Shown: positions 1 through 6,869 of the stretch, one piece after another
How the letters are laid out: each line of letters begins with the position of its first letter
How positions within the stretch are numbered: the stretch's first letter is position 1
NCBI GenBank assembly: GCA_031418395.1
Contig: JANOXL010000132.1
Location: 1-11,309 of the forward strand
Source: JANYCG01 sp031418395
GTDB lineage: Bacteria; Pseudomonadota; Gammaproteobacteria; Burkholderiales; Burkholderiaceae_C
Direction of reading: 5' to 3'
DNA: 11,309 nucleotides
Made by a program: the position numbers and the translations under genes
Notes under the pieces: model-generated
Told to the model about the DNA's origin: nothing
What the model saw: the letters and a program-made list of their open reading frames with translations, nothing else
The model's database searches: none

Positions 1-77
1 GCAGTGCGACGCAACAACTTCATGGAGGAGTCCTCAACAGGTAGTGAAACAATGGTGTCAGTCTAGCCACCCGGCCC

Positions 78-455
78 TCAATTGACCATAGCGTAAGCCA
101 CTATCTCCAGTTTCATCCTTGGAACAACCAGCGCTGCCACCGCTGCGCTGGAGCGGTTCGGATACGGCGCGTTGAAAAACTCGCGGTACACCGCGTCGAT
201 CGCGGGCATGTCGGCCACATCGGTCATGTAAATCAGCACCTGGCAGACGTCGTCCATCGAGCCGCCCGCTGCAGCCATCGTCTTTTGCAAATTGGTAAAG
301 GTCAGGCGCGCCTGGTCGGTGATCGGGCCAGTGTCGATGCTGCCATCCTGGCGCACCGGGCCGTGGGCGGTGAACACCATCTGGCCACTGCCTTTGACGG
401 CCCATGAGAAAGGCTGCTTGAGGGGCGGCAGGCCCATGTCGATGACTTGTTTCAT
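78..455 (-). CDS. Rid (YjgF/YER057c/UK114) family protein
   Basis: This 125-residue protein has the usual length and fold signature of the Rid family, small cytosolic trimers that in the RidA branch hydrolyse reactive enamines and imines and in other branches act as deaminases, for example on 2-aminomuconate. Visible signatures are the N-terminal F-T-A-H-G-P strand (28-33), the Q-A-R-x-T-F-x-N-L helix (48-56), the D-D-V-x-x-V-x-I-Y-M-T-D segment (68-79), P-N-R-S-S-A (99-104) and the closing K-L-E-I-V-A-Y-A (115-122). The arginine that in RidA lies seven residues after the R-S pair and binds the substrate carboxylate is alanine here (A108), although R113 is close by. It is therefore probably not a canonical RidA. 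It starts 30 bases after the alpha/beta hydrolase stop, on the same strand, so co-transcription is likely. No strong ribosome binding site is visible. The family is certain; the reaction is unknown. Confidence 0.9.
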   Translation of the reverse strand: MKQVIDMGLPPLKQPFSWAVKGSGQMVFTAHGPVRQDGSIDTGPITDQARLTFTNLQKTMAAAGGSMDDVCQVLIYMTDVADMPAIDAVYREFFNAPYPNRSSAAVAALVVPRMKLEIVAYAMVN

Positions 456-485
456 GGTGAACTTTCGTAAAGGTCAGGCTGAAAA

Positions 486-1400
486 TCAGCTTGTAGGTGA
501 GTGCGATGCCACCATCTGTCGCTGCAAGTGGCCATACCACGGGTGCGCAGGGTCCGCCAGGCTGGTGTGGGCCTCAAAATGATTTTGACCTGGCATGTCA
601 TGCAGCGCGCAGCGCGCAACGGTTGCGTTGAGCAAGCCCTGCAAGGCCTGGTTGGAGCGGCGTACACGTTCACTGTCGTGTTCACCCACGGACAACACGA
701 AGGGCAGGCGATTCGCAGTAGTCCAACTTACAGGGCTCATCGAGACATCTTGTTCGGGGCGCTGCAACACCATCTCGTACACGCGTGCCTCCAGGCTGCC
801 GGGGGGCGGGTTGGGATGGTGCAAATCCATAATGCCGCTGATTGGCAGGCAGCCCTGCACCGCGTCGACTGGCACACCGGCGGCGAGGCGATCTGCTGTG
901 CGCAGGGCCACCAGTGCCGCCAAATGGCCACCGGCAGAATGGCCTGCCAGAAAAATCTGCCGCGGGTTGCTGCCCTGCCCTGCAATGTGTTGACTCACGT
1001 GCACCAATGCAGCCAGGCCGTCTTCAAAAGCTGCCGGAAAACGCGCTTCAGTCACCAGGCGGTACGAGGGTGTGACCAAGATGCAACCCAGTGCCACGAC
1101 ATTGCGCGCCATGAAATGGTTGTAAGCGCGGTAACCATTCGTCCAGCCACCGCCGTGCCAAAACATCAGCACAGGCGCACCTTTGGCAGATTCTTCATCG
1201 TGAGCGGCGCCAGCGTTTCGTGGGCCAAACACGTCGTAGCGGTGCAGGCGATGCGGGCCATAGGCCACGTCGCGTGTGGCGACCACGCCCTCGGGCTGCG
1301 GCTCGCGCGACCAGGCCATCACCTGGCGTGCGTAGGCCTCCGCCGCTGCAAACGGCATCGGGATTTGCTGATCAGGGTCGTCTTGGCGATCGAGCGGCAT
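486..1400 (-). CDS. alpha/beta hydrolase, arylformamidase/carboxylesterase-like
   Basis: A complete 304-residue cytosolic serine hydrolase with no signal peptide. The oxyanion-hole motif H-G-G-G-W is at 82-86, the nucleophile elbow G-H-S-A-G-G at 153-158 (Ser155), the probable acid Asp242 in G-E-H-D, and the catalytic His274 in G-Q-N-H-F. The H-G-G-G-W motif, the following Y-R-L and F-P-A-A-F-E-D (113-127) and the overall length match the BD-FAE/kynurenine formamidase-like branch, which hydrolyses N-formylkynurenine or small esters. No other kynurenine-pathway gene is nearby, so a different ester or amide substrate is equally possible. It begins 28 bases after the methyltransferase stop and is followed 30 bases later by the Rid-family gene, which suggests one transcript. 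The ATG is not preceded by a good Shine-Dalgarno sequence. The fold and catalytic triad are secure; the substrate is not. Confidence 0.9.
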   Translation of the reverse strand: MPLDRQDDPDQQIPMPFAAAEAYARQVMAWSREPQPEGVVATRDVAYGPHRLHRYDVFGPRNAGAAHDEESAKGAPVLMFWHGGGWTNGYRAYNHFMARNVVALGCILVTPSYRLVTEARFPAAFEDGLAALVHVSQHIAGQGSNPRQIFLAGHSAGGHLAALVALRTADRLAAGVPVDAVQGCLPISGIMDLHHPNPPPGSLEARVYEMVLQRPEQDVSMSPVSWTTANRLPFVLSVGEHDSERVRRSNQALQGLLNATVARCALHDMPGQNHFEAHTSLADPAHPWYGHLQRQMVASHSPTS

Positions 1401-1428
1401 GGTGCCGCAAATTATGACGGATGCACAC

Positions 1429-2724
1429 TTATCGGTACATGTACGCGCGTGACCAGGGCGTCGGGTTCAGCGCTGCTGCCTGCCCCGCTTTACAGGCCAG
1501 CACCTGGTGCAGTGAAACCCAGTTTTGAACAAACGCGTAAGCGCAGCCCGCCAGGTAAATCCGCCAGATGCGCCAGGTTTTTTCGTCGACCACAGCGCGC
1601 AGCGTGGCCGATTGTTTCTCAAAATTGTCGGACCATTGCGTCAAGGTGCGGGCATAGTGGCGGCGCAGGCATTCCACGTCCAGCGCCTCCAGGCCGCCTG
1701 TCTGCATTTCGCTGAGCGCCAAGCCGATGTGAGGCAATTCTCCGTTCGGAAAAACATAGGTATCGATGAACTCAGCGGCACCCAACGGCGTGCTGCCACT
1801 ACCAGGGTCGGTGGAGGTAATGCCGTGGTTCAGCACCAACCCGCCATCTTTGAGCAGACTGGCCACCTTGCCAAAATAGTCGGCCAGGTGTTTCAACCCC
1901 ACGTGTTCGAACATGCCTATCGACGTGATCTTGTCAAACGGACCATCTCGTGAATTCAGGTCGCGGTAGTCCATCAGGCGGATCTCCACGCGCTGCTGCA
2001 AACCGGCGCGCGCCACCCGTTCGACCGCCAATTCGTATTGATTCTGGGACAAGGTCACACCCAGCACCCGCGCACCAAACGCCTGCGCCGCGCGAATTGC
2101 CAGTGCGCCCCAGCCACACCCGATGTCCAGCAGGCGCTCATCTTTTTGCAGCATCAGTTTTTTGAGGACATGATCGATTTTGGCCGTTTGCGCATCGGCC
2201 AGGGTCTCAGCGCCGGTGGCGTAATAAGCGCATGAATACACCATTTGCTCATCAAGCCACTGCTGGTAGAACGCGTTGCTGACATCGTAATGATGTGCAA
2301 TAGAGGACTTGTCGATGCTTTTGTTGTGCCGCACGGCTTTAAACAAACGCGCAAATCGGCCCTGGCTGGCTCCTTTGCTGGTGTCGCAGGAAGACGCCAG
2401 GCCCATGGCCACCTCGACGATGTCGTGAATGTCGCCGCTGAGGTCAAAATGCCCATTGACATACCCATCTGCAAGCCTATTGATGCTGGGCTGCTGCAAA
2501 TACACCAGAGAACTCGGCGATGACAAACGCAGGCTGACTTTGGGTTGTGGGCCCAAGTCAATCGGCTGGCCATTCCACAAGACGACACGCAGGGGAATCT
2601 TCAGGCCAGTCGGCAACCCCGCCAGGAATCGCGCCACCATGCCAGCCGCCGGGCCGTGGTTTTTCGCCTCGCCAGTGGCAACACTGGTCGATCGGAAATT
2701 TGCTGTACCTGCTGATGGGGCCAT
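1429..2724 (-). CDS. cfa: cyclopropane-fatty-acyl-phospholipid synthase family methyltransferase
   Basis: A 431-residue SAM-dependent enzyme of the CFA synthase/mycolic acid synthase family. Members transfer a methylene group from SAM to the double bond of unsaturated phospholipid acyl chains at the inner membrane face, often in stationary phase or under acid stress. An N-terminal lipid-binding-like domain (about 30-120) is followed by H-Y-D-V-S-N-A-F-Y (145-153), S-C-A-Y-Y with Cys165, the SAM-binding L-D-I-G-C-G-W-G (199-206), M-F-E-H-V-G with Glu273, His300 and Tyr358. These match the active-site residues known from the E. coli enzyme (C139, E239, H266, Y317). The C-terminal stretch (386-409) resembles the family's closing helix. 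The ATG at 2724 is used because a plausible promoter lies directly upstream; Met29 is an alternative start. Some family members make other modified lipids, so the symbol is provisional. Confidence 0.9.
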   Translation of the reverse strand: MAPSAGTANFRSTSVATGEAKNHGPAAGMVARFLAGLPTGLKIPLRVVLWNGQPIDLGPQPKVSLRLSSPSSLVYLQQPSINRLADGYVNGHFDLSGDIHDIVEVAMGLASSCDTSKGASQGRFARLFKAVRHNKSIDKSSIAHHYDVSNAFYQQWLDEQMVYSCAYYATGAETLADAQTAKIDHVLKKLMLQKDERLLDIGCGWGALAIRAAQAFGARVLGVTLSQNQYELAVERVARAGLQQRVEIRLMDYRDLNSRDGPFDKITSIGMFEHVGLKHLADYFGKVASLLKDGGLVLNHGITSTDPGSGSTPLGAAEFIDTYVFPNGELPHIGLALSEMQTGGLEALDVECLRRHYARTLTQWSDNFEKQSATLRAVVDEKTWRIWRIYLAGCAYAFVQNWVSLHQVLACKAGQAAALNPTPWSRAYMYR

Positions 2725-2731
2725 ACCGCGA

Positions 2732-2760
2732 ATGCTATTGAAATATCGGGGTCAGATCAA
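2732..2760 (-). promoter_or_regulatory. candidate sigma70-type promoter for the methyltransferase gene
   Basis: On the minus strand, TTGATC (2760-2755) and TAGCAT (2737-2732) are separated by exactly 17 bases, each matching the sigma70 consensus at four of six positions. The predicted transcription start would fall at about 2724-2725, on the ATG itself, so the mRNA would be leaderless or nearly so. There is indeed no Shine-Dalgarno sequence before that ATG. The element is weak and unproven. Confidence 0.3.
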
Positions 2761-2789
2761 TAGCCAGGAAGCCGACACGACATTGCGAG

Positions 2790-2803
2790 TTGATCCAAAT
2801 CAA
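2790..2803. promoter_or_regulatory. FNR/ANR-type box upstream of the universal stress gene
   Basis: TTGATCCAAATCAA matches the FNR/ANR consensus (TTGAT, four bases, ATCAA) at all ten defined positions. A -10-like CATCAT lies at 2826-2831; with a start near 2838, the box would be centred at -41.5, the classical class II activator position for FNR-type regulators. This suggests that the universal stress gene on the plus strand is induced at low oxygen. The same box lies about 72 bases before the divergent methyltransferase start and could also affect that gene. The box match is direct observation; the promoter assignment is inference. Confidence 0.75.
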
Positions 2804-2892
2804 ATCAGGGCGCACACTCGGGGTGCATCATTCCCATAGCGTTTTTGTTACCCGTTGTCACCCACCTTGAAGTTCGCTCATTGGAGTCTGCC

Positions 2893-3333
2893 ATGTTCAA
2901 ACACATTTGTATTGCCACCGATGGTTCCGCCGCTTCTGAACACGCGGCCGCACTCGCCCTGGATCTGGCGCGCGTACACGCCTGCAAACTCACCTCGGTG
3001 TACGTCATTGACCCCTACCCCTTCTTGATGGTGGGTGACACAAATCCGATGGGTTTTCAGTCTTATATGGCGGCAGCGCAGACCCTGGCTTCCAGCGCCA
3101 ATGCGGCGGTGGTCGCCTTGGGCCAAGCGGGCGCCAGCCCCGTCCTGGTGCAGACGAGCATCGTTGAAGAAGCCGGTGCTGCAGCAGGCATCCTGCTCGC
3201 GGCTAAAAATGAAGGCTGCGATTTGATCGTGCTGGGCTCGCATGGCCGCTCCGCCATCCGCCGCCTGATGCTGGGCAGTGTCGCAGCGCGGGTGGTGGCG
3301 GAGTCGCCTATTCCGGTGTTGGTGACGCGTTGA
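2893..3333 (+). CDS. universal stress protein, UspA family (nucleotide-binding type)
   Basis: A complete 146-residue single-domain universal stress protein, a cytosolic dimer-forming family linked to survival under starvation, redox and low-oxygen stress. The N-terminal strand H-I-C-I-A-T-D-G-S (4-12) carries the conserved Asp10. The ATP-binding signature G-2x-G-9x-G-S is intact as Gly115, Gly118 and Gly128-Ser129, and the protein ends with the typical P-I-P-V-L-V-T-R strand. It is therefore of the ATP-binding (MJ0577-like) type. The ATG at 2893 is chosen because GGAG lies six bases upstream (2883-2886) and the protein then starts exactly at the first family strand; the open frame to 2845 adds only non-conserved residues. 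It is the only plus-strand gene here, stands alone, and has an FNR-like box about 90 bases before its start. Confidence 0.95.
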   Translation: MFKHICIATDGSAASEHAAALALDLARVHACKLTSVYVIDPYPFLMVGDTNPMGFQSYMAAAQTLASSANAAVVALGQAGASPVLVQTSIVEEAGAAAGILLAAKNEGCDLIVLGSHGRSAIRRLMLGSVAARVVAESPIPVLVTR

Positions 3334-3395
3334 GGCGCATCGATGGCCGGATCAATGGCAAATTAACGGGCAGTTGACAGGAAGTTATCGGCCAC

Positions 3396-3425
3396 GTTAC
3401 GCTGACACACCGGTCACGCTGTAAC
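3396..3425. terminator. imperfect inverted repeat between convergent genes, possible terminator
   Basis: GTTAC at 3396-3400 pairs with GTAAC at 3421-3425. With a small bulge the pairing continues through GC and TGA/TCA toward a short loop. It lies in the 108-base gap between the convergent universal stress gene and the binding-protein gene, where a bidirectional terminator would be expected. No run of T follows on either strand, so it is not a clear intrinsic terminator. Confidence 0.25.
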
Positions 3426-3441
3426 CTGCATTGGTGTTCAC

Positions 3442-4419
3442 TTATTGCGGCACGACGCCGGCCTTTTTAACCAAAGCGGCATATTTCACCAACTCGGTTT
3501 TGAAATGGGCCAGCGCTGCCTCGGGCGAGCTGATGTTGATGCTGTTGCCTTGTTTGGCCATGGCTTCTTTGACCTCGGGCGTGGCAAATGCTGTGGCAAA
3601 CGCGGCCTGGATGCGTTTGACTTGATCAGCGCTTAAGCCCTTGGGGCCAACGGCTGCGATCCAGCCCTCCACCAGGTATTTGGGGAAACCCGCCTCGGCT
3701 GACGTGGGGATCTCCGGCGCTGCAGGAATTCGCGCAGGTGCTGACACACACAGGGCACGCACGTTGCCGGCTTTGATCTGCCCGGCCACCGCCGGCAAAG
3801 CGCCCACACCCCAATCGACCTGGCCGCTCACAATGTCTTGCAACATCGGCGCAAAACCGCGGTAGGGAATGTGGGTGGAAAAGGTATCGCTCACGTCTTT
3901 GAACATCTCTGCCGCCAGGTGCAGGATGGTGCCGTTGCCGCTGGAGGCGTAGTTGTATTTGCCAGGGTTGGCTTTCAAGAGCGCTGCAAACTCCTTCAGG
4001 TCTTTGGCAGGTACTTTGGGGTTGACGACCAAAATCAAGGGCGTGGCGCCGATGATGGCAATCGGCGTGATGTCGTTCACCGGGTCAAAGGGCACCGACT
4101 TCAACACGCTGGGGTAGATGACGTGGTTGTTGGACACCATGGACAGCGTATTGCCATCGGGCGCAGATTTGATCATGGCCGCGGTGCCCACCACGCCGCC
4201 CGCTCCGGGCTGGTTGTCGATGACCACGGGCTGGCCCAGTGCTTTCGAGAGCTGCGCGCTGGCCGCACGCGCGATGCCGTCGACCCCCGAACCGGTGGAC
4301 ACCGGCAGGATGAATTTGACGGGTTTTTCTGATGCGGCTGGCTGGGCATACGCTGCATCTACCAAGCCCAGGGCGGCCAGCACCGCCAAGCTTTGACGAC
4401 GGGTGAAAGTGGGGTTCAT
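3442..4419 (-). CDS. Bug/TctC-type tripartite tricarboxylate transporter substrate-binding protein (Tat-like signal)
   Basis: This 325-residue periplasmic protein captures carboxylate-type solutes for a tripartite tricarboxylate transporter or a sensory system. The ATG at 4419 is chosen over one four codons upstream because GAGGAA lies 4 bases before it (4429-4424) and overlaps the upstream ATG. The signal peptide starts with T-R-R-Q-S-L, a twin-arginine-like motif, then a hydrophobic stretch and A-Y-A before Gln26, where cleavage is likely. The mature protein shows Bug-family landmarks: V-K-F-I-L-P near its N terminus, N-Q-P-G-A-G-G-V-V-G, S-A-P-D-G-N-T, P-F-D-P-V-N-D-I-T-P, L-K-A-N-P-G-K and the Y-R-G segment before a G-Q-V-D motif. 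It starts 30 bases after the CoA-transferase stop, so it is probably the last gene of that operon. No TctA or TctB gene is present. The ligand cannot be predicted reliably. Confidence 0.93.
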   Translation of the reverse strand: MNPTFTRRQSLAVLAALGLVDAAYAQPAASEKPVKFILPVSTGSGVDGIARAASAQLSKALGQPVVIDNQPGAGGVVGTAAMIKSAPDGNTLSMVSNNHVIYPSVLKSVPFDPVNDITPIAIIGATPLILVVNPKVPAKDLKEFAALLKANPGKYNYASSGNGTILHLAAEMFKDVSDTFSTHIPYRGFAPMLQDIVSGQVDWGVGALPAVAGQIKAGNVRALCVSAPARIPAAPEIPTSAEAGFPKYLVEGWIAAVGPKGLSADQVKRIQAAFATAFATPEVKEAMAKQGNSINISSPEAALAHFKTELVKYAALVKKAGVVPQ

Positions 4420-4449
4420 TTGGTTCCTCATTTCTGAATACTGCGGCCC

Positions 4450-5643
4450 TCAGGCCACCACGGCCTTCACAAACATGTCGTCAATCTGACGACGGTCATA
4501 ACCCACAGAGGCCAGCAGCTCACGGGTATGTTCACCCATGCGAGGTGGCTGCAAACGCACGCCCAGCCGCTGCCCCGCCATGGTGAAAGGGAACAATGTG
4601 GTTTGGGCCGTCTGCCCTGCCCGTTCACCGTCCGTCAAGGTAATGTCTGCCAGGCCGCCGGTGGCGATCAGGTGTTCATCGTCGTACAACTCTTCGGGCT
4701 TGCGAATCGGCGCAAACGGCAAAGCGTGTTTTTCAAACAGTGCCGCAAGTTCGGCAGCGCTGAATTGGGCCAGGCGCTCGCGCAATACCGGGATCAGTTC
4801 GGCGCGCAAGGCTACGCGGCTGTTGTTGCTGTGGTAACGCGCATCGGCTTTCAAATCGGCAAACCTCAGGATGTCGCAAAACACGCCCCACTGCGCGTCA
4901 CTCACGGCGGAGAGAAAAATCTGCTCGCCGTCTTTGACGGTGAAGACGTCATACACCGCCCAGGCGGAAATGCGGTCGGGCATGGGCGCAGCAGCTTGGC
5001 CGGTGATGGCGAATTGCAACATGTGCTGGCCGACCAGAAACACGTTGTTTTCGAACAGCGCCGTTTGCACCTCCTGGCCAATGCCTGTGATGCCGCGCTG
5101 GATCAACGCGCCCAGCGTGCCAATGGCGCCAAACATGCCGCCCATGATGTCGTTCACACTGCTGCCCGCGCGCAGTGGGTCGCCCGGGCGGCCCGTCATG
5201 TAGGCCAGGCCTCCCATCATCTGCACCACTTCGTCGAGTGCCACGCGGTGTTCATACGGCCCCGGTAAAAAGCCTTTGTGGCTCACGTAAATCAGCTTGG
5301 GATTGGAGCTGCTAAGGGACGCGTAGTCCAGGCCATATTTGCCCATGGTGCCGGGTTTGAAGTTCTCCAGCACCACGTCCGCACTGCCACACAAAGTGCG
5401 AGCAGCTTGTGCACCCGCGCTCGAACGCAGGTCGATGGCGATGCTTTTCTTGTTGCGGTTGAACATCGGGAAAAAACCCGCGCCTGAGCCCAAAAGATGG
5501 CGCGTGCGGTCGCCTTCAATTGGCTCGACTTTGATGACTTCCGCGCCCATGTCGGCCAGCACCATGCCGCAGGTCGGGCCCATCACCATGTGGGTGAATT
5601 CAACGACGCGCAGGCCCGTCAGCGGCAAACGGCTGTCTGTCAC
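4450..5643 (-). CDS. CaiB/BaiF family (class III) CoA-transferase
   Basis: A 397-residue family III CoA-transferase, an enzyme that moves CoA between carboxylic acids through an aspartyl-CoA intermediate. The GTG start at 5643 overlaps the lyase stop in a GTGA arrangement and has GAGGT nine bases upstream (5657-5653). The protein then starts just before the typical L-T-G-L-R-V-V-E-F (8-16); the 32-residue open extension upstream lies in the lyase gene and is non-conserved. Landmarks are L-A-D-M-G-A-E-V-I-K-V-E-P (29-41), N-R-N-K-K-S-I-A-I-D-L (62-72), V-L-E-N-F-K-P-G-T (91-99) and S-S-V-N-D-I-M-G-G (161-169), where Asp165 is the likely catalytic nucleophile. Relatives use formate/oxalate, carnitine, succinate/citramalate or itaconate. 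Coupling to an HMG-CoA-lyase-like gene suggests that it activates a hydroxy diacid for cleavage; that substrate is inferred. Confidence 0.93.
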   Translation of the reverse strand: MTDSRLPLTGLRVVEFTHMVMGPTCGMVLADMGAEVIKVEPIEGDRTRHLLGSGAGFFPMFNRNKKSIAIDLRSSAGAQAARTLCGSADVVLENFKPGTMGKYGLDYASLSSSNPKLIYVSHKGFLPGPYEHRVALDEVVQMMGGLAYMTGRPGDPLRAGSSVNDIMGGMFGAIGTLGALIQRGITGIGQEVQTALFENNVFLVGQHMLQFAITGQAAAPMPDRISAWAVYDVFTVKDGEQIFLSAVSDAQWGVFCDILRFADLKADARYHSNNSRVALRAELIPVLRERLAQFSAAELAALFEKHALPFAPIRKPEELYDDEHLIATGGLADITLTDGERAGQTAQTTLFPFTMAGQRLGVRLQPPRMGEHTRELLASVGYDRRQIDDMFVKAVVA

Positions 5644-6617
5644 GCTGCCATGACCTCGGTGCGGGTATGCGCCTGCATGACCGTCTTGGCCAAACCCGCT
5701 CGCCACAAAGTGCCGTGCAGGGTTTCGCCTTCCAGCCAAACCGCCACCTGCGCACGCAGGGCCATGAGTTGGTTGAAGTCGATGCCCGTCTCAATACCCA
5801 TCGACAACAACATGCCGGCCAGGTCTTCGGTGCTCACATTGCCGCTGGCCCCGGGCGCATGTGGGCAGCCGCCGATACCGGCCAGGCAGGCGTCAAACCG
5901 CGTGATGCCCACCTGCATCGCCGCATACACATTGGCCAGGCCCAGCCCGCGTGTGTCGTGGAAATGCCCGCAGTTGAGCTTGTCACCGGCGATCGGCAGA
6001 CACTGCTCAAACAAGTGGCGCACCATGGCCGGATCAGCGTAACCTACTGTGTCGGCCAAGCCCACGTGGTCGACGCCCGCGTCAATCACCGCGCGCAGGA
6101 GGCGTTGGACTTCGGCCGTTTCTACCTTGCCTTGAATGGTGCAGCCAAAGGCGGTGGAGAGGCCAATTTCAATACGCGTGGCCGCGCCGGTTTGGTCACG
6201 CAATTTGACAATTTGGCGAATGATCTCCAGCACTTCATCGGGCGTTTTGCGCAAATTGGCCAGGCTGTGGGCGTGACTGACCGAAAGGGGAAGCAACATG
6301 GCGTCAGCCTCACAGGTCAGTGCGCGCTCAGCCCCTTTGAGATTGGGCACCAGCACTGAGGCCTTGAGACCGGGTAGCGACTTGGCGAACACCACCAGCT
6401 CTTCAGTGTCGGCCAGTTGCGGCAAGAGCCGCGCAGGCACGAAGGAGCCGACTTCGATCTCGCGCTGTCCCGCGTCATACGCCGCACGGATCCATTGCAA
6501 CTTCTGCGCAGTCGGCAAAATGCGGGCAATACTTTGCAGGCCGTCACGCAGACCGACCTCGCGGATGATGGCATGCGCTGCAATACCGGAAGAACGTGGG
6601 GTAGATGGATTCGTCAT
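5640..6617 (-). CDS. hydroxymethylglutaryl-CoA lyase family protein
   Basis: A complete 325-residue TIM-barrel lyase of the HMGL-like family, which cleaves 3-hydroxy-3-methylacyl-CoA thioesters to acetyl-CoA plus acetoacetate, or plus pyruvate for citramalyl-CoA. The full catalytic set is visible: E-V-G-L-R-D-G-L-Q (20-28, Arg24 and Asp25), Glu55 in I-E-V-G-S-F-V, Asp189 in L-A-D-T-V-G, the metal-binding His218 and His220 in H-F-H-D-T, and the loop G-G-C-P-H-A-P-G-A-S-G-N with Cys251, followed by Glu264. True HMG-CoA lyases usually read E-V-G-P-R-D; the leucine here is a mild departure. No leucine-degradation gene is adjacent, while a CoA-transferase overlaps its end by 4 bases. A citramalyl-CoA-type lyase is therefore at least as likely as HMG-CoA lyase. 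The ATG has no obvious Shine-Dalgarno sequence. It is probably the first gene of a three-gene operon. Confidence 0.92.
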   Translation of the reverse strand: MTNPSTPRSSGIAAHAIIREVGLRDGLQSIARILPTAQKLQWIRAAYDAGQREIEVGSFVPARLLPQLADTEELVVFAKSLPGLKASVLVPNLKGAERALTCEADAMLLPLSVSHAHSLANLRKTPDEVLEIIRQIVKLRDQTGAATRIEIGLSTAFGCTIQGKVETAEVQRLLRAVIDAGVDHVGLADTVGYADPAMVRHLFEQCLPIAGDKLNCGHFHDTRGLGLANVYAAMQVGITRFDACLAGIGGCPHAPGASGNVSTEDLAGMLLSMGIETGIDFNQLMALRAQVAVWLEGETLHGTLWRAGLAKTVMQAHTRTEVMAA

Positions 6618-6756
6618 GCGGTGATTTTAGGTATTCCCAGTCACCGTGATCTCTGAAATTTTTTCCCACCGTCAAAGCAGATCGTCATACAGCTTCAGTG
6701 GATGGACCTAGTAGCACGGCCGATGCCAATTTCAGTTTTCTGGCTCAACGACGGAG

Positions 6757-6774
6757 TGTTAACATGGGTGTTAA
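6757..6774. promoter_or_regulatory. operator-like inverted repeat TTAACA-4-TGTTAA
   Basis: TTAACA (6759-6764) and TGTTAA (6769-6774) form a perfect six-base inverted repeat with a TGGG spacer. The left half also belongs to the eight-base palindrome TGTTAACA (6757-6764), so the half-site TGTTAA occurs three times in 18 bases. It lies about 140 bases upstream of the lyase-operon start. This looks like a dimeric repressor or activator site, but I cannot assign a regulator family. Confidence 0.4.
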
Positions 6775-6840
6775 TTAGTCCGCGCTTAGGTCTCCATTTT
6801 TCGCACTTTTAGAACTTTTGGCACATCAGGCCTCGTGAAA

Positions 6841-6869
6841 TTGACATAGTTTGCTATATAATTTATAGC
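6841..6869 (+). promoter_or_regulatory. plus-strand promoter-like element over an AT palindrome
   Basis: A perfect -35 box TTGACA (6841-6846) is followed after 17 bases by TATAGC (6864-6869), which matches the -10 consensus at four of six positions. The -10 side overlaps an inverted repeat with six-base arms, GCTATA (6853-6858) and TATAGC (6864-6869), extended by A-T and G-T pairs. Transcription would run antisense into the end of the hydro-lyase gene. The first ATG (6872) opens only a nine-codon frame, ending at 6901. It may be the remnant of a lost plus-strand gene, an antisense promoter or chance. Confidence 0.35.

Noticed and set aside
501..1715. Long plus-strand open frame of 404 codons opposite the hydrolase and the end of the methyltransferase
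   Set aside because: The translation shows no family motif, is rich in His, Arg, Cys and Ala as antisense frames in GC-rich DNA are, and lies over two genes with intact catalytic motifs.
4528..5268. Plus-strand open frame of 246 codons opposite the CoA-transferase
   Set aside because: Shadow frame with His/Arg/Gln-rich, motif-free translation over a well-conserved minus-strand gene.
5644..5739. N-terminal 32-residue extension of the CoA-transferase
   Set aside because: The GTG at 5643 has a good ribosome binding site, overlaps the lyase stop and starts the protein at the family's usual position.
6841..6862. TTGACA with TATAAT (6857-6862) as a sigma70 promoter
   Set aside because: The boxes are only 10 bases apart, too close for sigma70; the 17-base pairing with TATAGC was kept instead.
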